From UBA5359 sp028699365 [NCBI: bacterium] (GTDB taxonomy: Bacteria; UBP13; UBA5359), in the NCBI GenBank assembly GCA_028699365.1, contig JAQVUQ010000126.1, positions 1 through 7,599 of the forward strand: a stretch of 7,599 nucleotides of DNA, in the 5' to 3' direction. This document shows, one piece after another, positions 1-6,212 of this stretch (positions are counted from its first letter, which is position 1; every line of letters begins with the position of its first letter). A program made the translations under genes and the position numbers. The notes beneath the pieces are model-generated. The model had not been told where the DNA came from and ran no database searches. It saw only the letters and a program-made list of their open reading frames with translations.

Positions 1-372
1 GTTGAGCGGAACATTGACCACTACAACCTTGATATGATTATCGCTATCGGCTATCGGGTACAGTCGCAGATTGCCACCCGCTTTCGCCGCTGGGCGACCC
101 AGCGTTTGCACGAATACATTCAAAAAGGATTTGCATTGGATGACGAACGCCTGAAGCAAGGCGGCAGCCGCTATTTCCGCGAACTTCTCCAACGCATCCG
201 CGACATCCGTTCCTCCGAGCGCAATTTCTATCAGCAGGTTACGGATATTTACGCTACAGCAATTGACTATGACCCGCGTTCGGATATGACAAAGAAGTTC
301 TTTGCTACCGTCCAGAACAAGCTGCATTTTGCGGTGCCGAGGATTAACGAAGCCGAACGCAAGACCGCGTAA
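1..372 (+). pseudogene. RhuM-family protein fragment (5' cut by window edge, 3' truncated)
   Basis: Reading from base 1 gives V-E-R-N-I-D-H-Y-N-L and then about 112 residues similar over nearly their whole length to the middle of the intact RhuM protein encoded at 1677-2756: HYNL-x-MIIA, the block DDERLK, the block SERxFYQ, TDIYAT-x-IDYD and FFATVQNKLH are shared. By eye it is clearly a different copy, not a recent duplicate. Similarity stops at about base 336, after FFATVQNKLHFAV; where the intact protein continues with HGQTAPEVV, this one reads eleven unrelated residues and stops with TAA at 370-372. The final third of the protein is therefore missing. The N-terminal winged-helix-like region lies outside the window, so nothing can be said about the true start. 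RhuM proteins (COG3943, first named in a Salmonella pathogenicity island) have no established biochemical function. It converges on the minus-strand island genes and is most likely non-functional. Confidence 0.8.
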
Positions 373-389
373 TTGCCCTGTCCCGCGAC

Positions 390-477
390 AAGGCGTCTCT
401 TGGCTATTCCTGCCTTGACATCTTCCTTAGCCGTAACACCGTCCAGGGCCGCAATAACGTTGATCAACGTCTTGCCG
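390..477 (-). pseudogene. Short groEL relic
   Basis: The minus strand reads [14 protein letters not shown], then TAKEDVKAGIA-KRR. The resident GroEL (gene at 3074-4702) reads [14 protein letters not shown], then [15 protein letters not shown]. At the DNA level about 28 of 30 bases match around 450-479 versus 3436-3465. Similarity ends on both sides: upstream residues (SRLLSTD) do not match the GroEL segment EEGIVAGG, and downstream of KRR the frame departs. One or two residues are missing near the KRR end. There is no start, no neighbouring GroEL sequence and no ribosome site, so this is a dead fragment of a diverged groEL copy, not a gene. The KTLINV sequence is shared with the resident protein, which suggests the fragment came from the same lineage. 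Confidence 0.8.
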
Positions 478-539
478 TCGGTGGACAGAAGCCTGGAAAC
501 CTGATGAAGTTCAACCCGAAGAATTGACATCGAATACAG

Positions 540-562
540 TTACCGAGGAATTCTCGGTAACT
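540..562. repeat. Perfect 9-bp inverted repeat
   Basis: The arms GTTACCGAG and CTCGGTAAC flank GAATT, giving a 23-base near-perfect palindrome in a stretch with no intact gene. There is no T-run on either side, so it is not a standard intrinsic terminator. It resembles the sequence just downstream of the groEL stop codon (3059-3078, about 17 of 20 bases alike), but that copy is not a perfect palindrome. Confidence 0.55.
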
Positions 563-578
563 GCCCCATAATCGTCCC

Positions 579-761
579 TCAATCGATCTTCAAAAACCCA
601 CTCCGAATGGCATCAGGAAAGAGGAACATTTTTTCCGCTTTACCAAAGGCCACAATTATCTTATCATCGGTTATTCTGACAACCTTGCCACTCCCGAAAG
701 TCTTATGGGTAAGCAATGAACCCTGCTCCAGTCCAGAGTCATAAGCGCACGCATAGCGTCC
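579..761 (-). pseudogene. Orphan C-terminal fragment, Tudor/CarD-like small domain
   Basis: This minus-strand frame is open from just below a TGA at 762-764 down to a TGA at 579-581, with no usable start codon context. It encodes about 60 residues containing G-S-L-L-T-H-K-T-F-G-S-G-K-V-V, then alternating hydrophobic residues (DDKIIVAFG) and FLFPDAIRSGFLKID at the end. The pattern H-K-x-F-G-x-G-x-V followed by a short beta-rich stretch is typical of small C-terminal Tudor/SH3-like domains on bacterial helicases (UvrD/PcrA, CarD). That assignment is mine from pattern only. It is in a different frame from the helicase remnant that overlaps its upstream end (671-761), so it appears to be the 3' end of a gene, or of the same ancestral gene, joined by deletion and frameshift. 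Confidence 0.5.
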
Positions 762-1324
762 TCATTTTCCATCTTCTTTTCAGGATTGCTCTCATTTACA
801 TTCAGACGGCAACTGTAGTCGGAAATTTGCTTAAGCGCCCGGTCAAGTGCAAAATCAAACACATAGCACTCATGCTTCATAATTTCCCGGTTTCCTGTAC
901 CGGTATCAATCTCCCACGGGCTTTGCACCCGGAAAGCCGCCTGAAAATATGTTTCAGGGCTGGACAGGTTACGAAGCATAAAAATACCTGTCCAAGGCTT
1001 TACAGTTACGCCAGTTGTCAGCTTGCCACATGAAAGGGTAATCGTTTTCGTCTTTAGCGGATCACCCATTGATTTCTGCACAGGCTCCAGTGCATCCACT
1101 CCTATACCTGCGCTACTTCCTGCGCAAATGTTCACTTTATAGTCATGGAAAAATGTATTTTGTCGCTCTGAAAGTAAGTTTTTCATAGCAAAACAAGATG
1201 CGACGTTGGGCAGGAACCATAATGTATGCGTCAAAATACTCAATAATCTGTTGTTGGAATACGGCATCTCCGGCTTTTTTGCGCCAAGTTTCAAATCGTC
1301 TGTCGTTGTGCCGAGGTAGTCCTG
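671..1324 (-). pseudogene. Helicase C-terminal part of a broken GIY-YIG/DEAD-box restriction-type protein
   Basis: The frame reads from around 1324 (QDYLGTTTDDLKLGAKKP) to a stop at 671. It holds the second RecA-like domain of a superfamily-2 helicase: KTITLSCGKLTTGVTVKPW looks like motif V and ETYFQAAFRVQSPW like motif VI (arginine finger R in AFRVQ). Later KHECYVFDFALDRALKQISDY and NVNESNPEKK match a family I recall as DEAD/DEAH helicases fused to an N-terminal GIY-YIG nuclease. No ATG with a ribosome site exists; the first in-frame start-like codon is a TTG at 1292-1294 inside conserved sequence. After NPEKK the sequence jumps to ENEDAMRALM and then to unrelated residues, so a further stretch is deleted and the C-terminus is lost. 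The N-terminal half of the same protein lies at 1325-1684; the ATPase motifs between them (Walker A, DEAD box) are absent. Non-functional. Confidence 0.75.
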
Positions 1325-1684
1325 AGCGGTTTTCCTCGTTTTGGGTCCGGTCCCTGACAGCTATGTACGCGGCTCTTAAATCATCGACCGTGCAGTGGAA
1401 CCACTCTCCACCAACACCTGAAAAGTTTTCTTGCGGAGAGCACGATGAACATCATGGTCAGTGAAAGAACTGCCGTCGGAATACATGGCGGATTTAGAAA
1501 ACACAATACGGTAAGGTTTCTTTCCATCCGGCTGCTTGGTAGGGTATTGCTGTTCCACCCGCTTTTCTACATCAATGGTGGTGTAGCCTACTTTGAGCAA
1601 GCCACGGTATTCGGGATTGCTGTCTTCATAGGCATATATTACGGGATGAGCTTCCGGCCGAAGTGGGAAAAACTCTTTAGCCAT
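1325..1684 (-). pseudogene. GIY-YIG (T5orf172-like) N-terminal domain of the same broken restriction-type gene
   Basis: The start is the ATG at 1682-1684, preceded by GGAGG about nine bases upstream; it overlaps the last 8 bp of the rhuM gene (ATGGCTAA), a classic translational-coupling junction. The protein begins MAKEFFPLRPEAHPVIYAY, with a GIY-YIG-like fold signature (IYAY, then LLKVGYTT, then EKRV) and SSFTDHDVHRALRKK. After RKK the frame is lost at a run of four A's (1426-1429 on the plus strand shows TTTT) and runs into TAA at 1376-1378. Reading one frame over restores family-like sequence: GVGGEWFHCTVDDLRAAYIAV, ending near 1333 at RTQNEENR. There the sequence jumps to the helicase C-terminal part (671-1324), which is back in the original frame. 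I infer the deletion of the first helicase domain, a couple of hundred codons or more. The intact protein would be a nuclease-helicase restriction factor. Confidence 0.75.
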
Positions 1685-2756
1685 TACCGTCACCCTCCGT
1701 TTTTTTTATTCTCTGTTCAATAAGTTTCAACTGCTTATCAAAGTCTGACTCAAACAGCTTGTCCTGCACAATTCGATACTTCTCGAATTCGGCTTCAGCG
1801 TGAGCTTTGGCTATTTCCGCAGTTACTCTTCCCGCGTCCTGCAGGACGGCACGGTCGGTGGCCTGTATGAAACTATTCAGTCGGGTTTCCCAGTCCTGCA
1901 TGGTCATGGGTATATGTCGCAACGCCATGTCCTCGGCGATATCCAGGTAGGCGGAAACAAGACGCTGCAATTGGCCCATTTCAAATTCAGTCAGGTAGTT
2001 TTTCGCTACCGACACGTCAAATTTCTGAATTTTTCCATGTGGCGCGTCTTTCCATGTAGTCAGCCCCATGTGCTCTTTTTCTGCGTCTGCGCGGGTGTAA
2101 ACCACTTCCGGAGCGGTCTGACCATGAATCGCCCAATGGAGTTTGTTCTGCACGGTAGCAAAAAAGCGCTTGGTGGGATTTGCTGTCACGTCATAGTCGA
2201 TAGAGGTTGCATATATGTCGGTGATTTTTTGATAAAACTTCCGCTCACTCAGACGAATTTCACGAATACGCTGGAGCTGCTCTTCAAAATATTGCTTCGT
2301 CAGGATGGACCCGTCATTTTTCAGGCGTTCATCGTCCATAACAAAGCCTTTGATGGTATAATCTTTCACAATCCGATTAGCCCATTTGCGAAACTGTACG
2401 GCACGCTCATTGTTCACCTTAAAACCCGCGGCAATAATCATTTGCAGGTTGTAATGCTTAACTTCACGGGTTACCTGACGTGAACCTTCAGTTTGAACTA
2501 TTCGGAAATTCCGAATAGTTGCCTCCGGTGCAAGCTCACCATCTGCATAAATTTTAGAAATATGTTCGTTTATGGTGTGAATCTCTACGTTGTATAGAGT
2601 GGCAAGCATCTTCTGCGTGAGCCAGATGTTCTCATCTTCGTAACGCATTTCAACGCTTTGTGGATTGTCGCCTGTAGCTGCGACGTATGTCAGGTATTCG
2701 GCAGCGGAGGAACGTATGTTTTTCTCCACGGGGGATTTCTGTTTATGCATCCCCAT
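1677..2756 (-). CDS. rhuM: RhuM family protein (intact)
   Basis: About 359 residues from the ATG at 2754-2756; GTG (2757-2759) and a later ATG (2748-2750) are alternatives, but AAAGG five to six bases upstream favours 2756. Residues about 45-75 (IWLTQKMLATLYNVEIHTINEHI) look like a DNA-binding helix-turn-helix; then come ATIRNFRIVQTEG, KHYNLQMIIAAGF, the FRKWAN and MDDERLK segments, SERKFYQKITDIYATSIDYD, FFATVQNKLHWAIHG, EKEHMGLTTWKDAP, SVAKNYLTEFE and IPMTMQDW. This is the full COG3943 domain order, with a charged, probably coiled-coil tail (AEIAKAHAEAEFEKYRIVQ). No signal peptide or membrane segment is seen. Function is unknown in the family; it is frequently found beside restriction-modification genes. 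Here it sits between a methylase relic upstream (overlapping 14 bp) and a nuclease-helicase relic downstream (overlapping 8 bp). It has no frameshift or internal stop, unlike both neighbours. Confidence 0.9.
   Translation of the reverse strand: MGMHKQKSPVEKNIRSSAAEYLTYVAATGDNPQSVEMRYEDENIWLTQKMLATLYNVEIHTINEHISKIYADGELAPEATIRNFRIVQTEGSRQVTREVKHYNLQMIIAAGFKVNNERAVQFRKWANRIVKDYTIKGFVMDDERLKNDGSILTKQYFEEQLQRIREIRLSERKFYQKITDIYATSIDYDVTANPTKRFFATVQNKLHWAIHGQTAPEVVYTRADAEKEHMGLTTWKDAPHGKIQKFDVSVAKNYLTEFEMGQLQRLVSAYLDIAEDMALRHIPMTMQDWETRLNSFIQATDRAVLQDAGRVTAEIAKAHAEAEFEKYRIVQDKLFESDFDKQLKLIEQRIKKTEGDGNG
2496..2520. repeat. Perfect 12-bp inverted repeat inside rhuM
   Basis: AACTATTCGGAA, one central A, then TTCCGAATAGTT: a 25-base palindrome lying within the codons for TIRNFRIVQ just after the putative helix-turn-helix. 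It could be an operator or RNA hairpin within the coding region, or a by-product of the conserved peptide. Confidence 0.6.
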
Positions 2757-2907
2757 CACCGCCTTTTAACTCTATTCCGGAAAAGCAGTTTGCAGCATTG
2801 GGAAAGTCAGTTATTTTTCTCAATTTAAAGGTCTCCTCAGGTTTTGTGGTATGTATCAACTCATATGCATGAGTTTCCAGTGTCTCGTCACGGTCATACT
2901 CCGATTG
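2743..2907 (-). pseudogene. DNA adenine methylase relic, catalytic core deleted
   Basis: The frame is open from below a TAA at 2908-2910 to the TAA at 2743-2745 and gives 54 residues: QSEYDRDETLETHAYELIHT, then TKPEETFKLRKITDFPNAAN, then CFSGIELKGGDGDA. I recognise two blocks that in Eco57I-like N6-adenine methylases of restriction systems are normally separate: the piece DRDETLE..ELIHTTKPEE that precedes the NPPY motif, and the piece RKITDFPNAxNCFxGIExKGG that lies after it and normally continues VCYFLW. Here they are fused in frame, so the NPPY catalytic motif and its surroundings are missing, and the end is also cut short. No start codon is present. The stop overlaps the rhuM start by 14 bp, so this is the upstream cistron of the same former operon. 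Assignment is from recalled family motifs. Confidence 0.65.
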
Positions 2908-2947
2908 TTATAGCTAACAGCTACGCCATTCAACTATGCATAAATTC

Positions 2948-2976
2948 ATTAAATCATACCATATAAATCTCTTCAA
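2948..2976 (-). promoter_or_regulatory. Possible promoter upstream of the methylase relic/rhuM
   Basis: On the minus strand TTGAAG (2971-2976) is separated by 17 bases from TTTAAT (2948-2953). This lies in an AT-rich stretch of about 95 bases (2913-3008) that holds no gene. It would leave a leader of about 185 bases before the rhuM start. The hexamers are only moderate matches. Confidence 0.3.
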
Positions 2977-3008
2977 TGTATGAATTTTCGCATGGAAAAC
3001 AATCTTAT

Positions 3009-3040
3009 AAAAAAGAGAGAGAGCCTTTCGGCCCTCTCTC
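3009..3040 (-). terminator. Intrinsic terminator of groES-groEL
   Basis: On the minus strand an 11-bp stem (GAGAGAGGGCC against GGCTCTCTCTC, one G-U pair) closes a GAAA tetraloop and is followed directly by six T's. It lies 33 bases after the groEL stop codon and separates the chaperonin operon from the accessory island. Confidence 0.93.
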
Positions 3041-3073
3041 CTTTGCGTAACGTCTAACCTTACCGAGTTATTC

Positions 3074-5016
<1,943 letters not shown>

Positions 5017-5061
5017 TGCTTAATCCCTCCTCTCGTATTCTTCAATTAATATGGGTACTCT

Positions 5062-5102
5062 TGGTTTATTAGCACTCGCATAACATGAGTGCTAATAAAC
5101 CA
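5062..5102. promoter_or_regulatory. CIRCE operator (HrcA binding site), extended
   Basis: The core TTAGCACTC-N9-GAGTGCTAA (5069-5095) is a perfect match to the CIRCE consensus. The palindrome extends outward to 16-bp arms (TGGTTTATTAGCACTC and its exact complement) around the 9-base spacer GCATAACAT. It overlaps the expected transcription start of groES-groEL, the position at which the heat-sensitive repressor HrcA blocks transcription in Gram-positive and many other bacteria. hrcA itself is not in this window. Confidence 0.98.
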
Positions 5103-5103
5103 T

Positions 5104-5132
5104 ATAATAGGCAATCGAAAGCGTGTTGTCAA
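5104..5132 (-). promoter_or_regulatory. Vegetative (sigma-A type) promoter of groES-groEL
   Basis: On the minus strand TTGACA (5127-5132), a 17-base spacer and TATTAT (5104-5109) place the start within or at the edge of the CIRCE operator. Heat induction is therefore probably by relief of HrcA repression and not by an alternative sigma factor. Confidence 0.92.
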
Positions 5133-5176
5133 TACTTTTGACAAAGTTCCGAGGTTCTGCTGTTGCGGCGGGCAGC

Positions 5177-5205
5177 TTGACAGGAGATAGGCCTCTACAT
5201 ATAAT
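5177..5205 (+). promoter_or_regulatory. Consensus vegetative promoter of the FmdB-like gene
   Basis: TTGACA (5177-5182), exactly 17 bases, then TATAAT (5200-5205): a perfect match in both hexamers. Transcription would start near 5212, giving a leader of about 27 bases with the ribosome site GAGGAGG at 5224-5230. No operator-like palindrome overlaps it, so strong constitutive expression is likely. Confidence 0.93.
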
Positions 5206-5238
5206 AAACATGATAAAGCACACGAGGAGGGGTCATCG

Positions 5239-5514
5239 ATGCCGACGTACGGCTACCGGTGTAGCGATTGCGGTCACGAGTTTGAGGTTTTTCAGAAGAT
5301 AACTGCTGAGCCGCTGGAGAAGTGTGAAGCTTGCTCCGGACCGGTGCAGCGCATGTTCTTCCCTGTGGGCTTGGTTTTTAAGGGATCAGGATTTTACGTT
5401 ACGGATAACCGAAAGAGCGGAGGAGCCAAGGGCTCTTCGGAAGCCGCCTGTCCGGCCGGAGGTTCCAGTCCCGCCTGTGACGGTTGTTGCAAAGCTAAAA
5501 GCGAGAGCCAGTAG
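5239..5514 (+). CDS. FmdB-family zinc-ribbon protein
   Basis: A 91-residue protein starting MPTYGYRCSDCGHEFEVFQK, the standard opening of the FmdB (CxxC_CxxC_SSSS) family. Cys8-x2-Cys11 and Cys29-x2-Cys32 form the single zinc ribbon; KGSGFYVTD follows, as is usual. The tail is low-complexity (Gly/Ser/Ala) and holds four further cysteines in the pattern ACPAGG..ACDGCC, which could bind metal or be a decayed linker. The family was named after a putative regulator of formamidase in Methylophilus; the role in most bacteria is not known. The ATG is preceded by GAGGAGG at eight bases. It is transcribed divergently from groES with its own perfect promoter and its own terminator, so it is probably a single-gene unit. 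Confidence 0.93.
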   Translation: MPTYGYRCSDCGHEFEVFQKITAEPLEKCEACSGPVQRMFFPVGLVFKGSGFYVTDNRKSGGAKGSSEAACPAGGSSPACDGCCKAKSESQ

Positions 5515-5540
5515 TTGTTGCTGATTGCGATGACTACTGG

Positions 5541-5576
5541 ACCTTCATCCCTGCCAGAGCGGATGAAGGTTTTTTT
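5541..5576 (+). terminator. Intrinsic terminator after the FmdB-like gene
   Basis: A perfect 10-bp stem (ACCTTCATCC and GGATGAAGGT) with a 10-base loop is followed by seven T's starting in the last stem base. It lies 26 bases after the stop codon and only 36 bases before the start of accB. Confidence 0.92.
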
Positions 5577-5611
5577 ATATCCGGCGGCCATTTGAGTTGT
5601 TGGAGGGATCT

Positions 5612-6145
5612 GTGAAAGATAACAACGAGCATCGGAATGAAGAGCGTTTGCCGGGTGAAAGTCGGGCCGTGCCCGAGCGGCAGGACGCGGAGGTCTGGGA
5701 GCAGATAGATCAATTGGCCGGATTGCTGGCTGAGAGTGATCTGTCCGAGATCGAACTCAAGCAGGACGACAGGGTCATACGTCTGTCCAGGCGCAGGACG
5801 GCGGTCTATCCGGAAGCGGTGATCCACCCATCCGCAGGGCAGGCTCCGGCGGCTCGTCCGCTGCCCGGAGGAGAGGCTGCGCCTGCAGCCGGGGCCGAGG
5901 AGGGGCTGCTGCAGATCGCTGCGCCGATGACCGGCGTCTTCTACGCATCTCCGTCGCCGGACGATCCTCCGTTTGTCAGGCCTGGAGATATTGTCGACCC
6001 GGGTGATACGGTTTGTCTGCTGGAGGCCATGAAGATCTTCAATGAGTTGACATCCGATGTCCACGGCAGAGTGGTGCGGGTGGTTGCCGTCAACGGCGAG
6101 CTGGTGAAGAGCGGGCAGGCGTTGATACTGTTGGAGCCCGTATAA
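5612..6145 (+). CDS. accB: Biotin carboxyl carrier protein of acetyl-CoA carboxylase
   Basis: About 177 residues from the GTG at 5612, chosen because GGAGGG ends five bases before it; a TTG at 5597 lies upstream of that ribosome site and is unlikely. The N-terminal helical region (VWEQIDQLAGLLAESDLSEI, then ELKQDDRVIRLSRR) is typical of AccB, followed by a Pro/Ala-rich flexible linker (residues about 75-100). The C-terminal biotinyl domain has APMTGVFYASPSPDDPPFV, which includes the AccB-specific thumb, and the biotinylation motif EAMKIFNE with lysine about 141. The protein carries CO2 on biotin between the carboxylase and transferase subunits in the first step of fatty acid synthesis. AccC, its usual neighbour, is not next to it; an aminotransferase follows instead. 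No clear promoter lies in the short gap after the preceding terminator. MKIF instead of the common MKLM is a mild variation. Confidence 0.95.
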   Translation: MKDNNEHRNEERLPGESRAVPERQDAEVWEQIDQLAGLLAESDLSEIELKQDDRVIRLSRRRTAVYPEAVIHPSAGQAPAARPLPGGEAAPAAGAEEGLLQIAAPMTGVFYASPSPDDPPFVRPGDIVDPGDTVCLLEAMKIFNELTSDVHGRVVRVVAVNGELVKSGQALILLEPV

Positions 6146-6150
6146 GGATA

Positions 6151-6176
6151 GGGGTCAGGTGTTTACACCAGACCCC
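6151..6176 (+). repeat. Strong hairpin between accB and the aminotransferase gene
   Basis: GGGGTCAGGTG pairs with CACCAGACCCC around a TTTA loop: 11-bp stem with a single A-A mismatch. It starts five bases after the accB stop but has no T-tract, so it is not a standard terminator; it may attenuate, stabilise the mRNA end, or be a scattered REP-type element (GGGGTCAGGT is a word I associate with ends of small REP/IS200-like elements). Confidence 0.7.
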
Positions 6177-6212
6177 CGAAGCAATCCGCATTAGAGATGG
6201 GGGAGGACGTAT

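Noticed and set aside
349-528. Plus-strand open frame ending in GQKPGNLMKFNPKN
   Set aside because: It runs antisense through the groEL relic, which has a far stronger explanation, and has no start codon or recognised family.
1418-1436. Programmed -1 frameshift in the GIY-YIG gene
   Set aside because: No canonical slippery heptamer; the second frame then runs into a deletion junction, so decay or a base-call error explains it better.
1800-2483. Plus-strand frame of 227 codons opposite rhuM
   Set aside because: Antisense to an intact conserved gene; low-quality composition (Phe/His/Val-rich) and no start context.
5138-5166. Second plus-strand TTGACA as a promoter for the FmdB-like gene
   Set aside because: At 17 bases the -10 position reads TGTTGC, a poor match, while a perfect promoter lies 39 bases downstream.
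5534-6064. Minus-strand frame of 176 codons opposite accB
   Set aside because: Arg/Pro-rich antisense shadow of a clear biotin carrier gene.
6151-6176. Intrinsic terminator after accB
   Set aside because: The stem is strong but is followed by CCGAAGC with no T-run.
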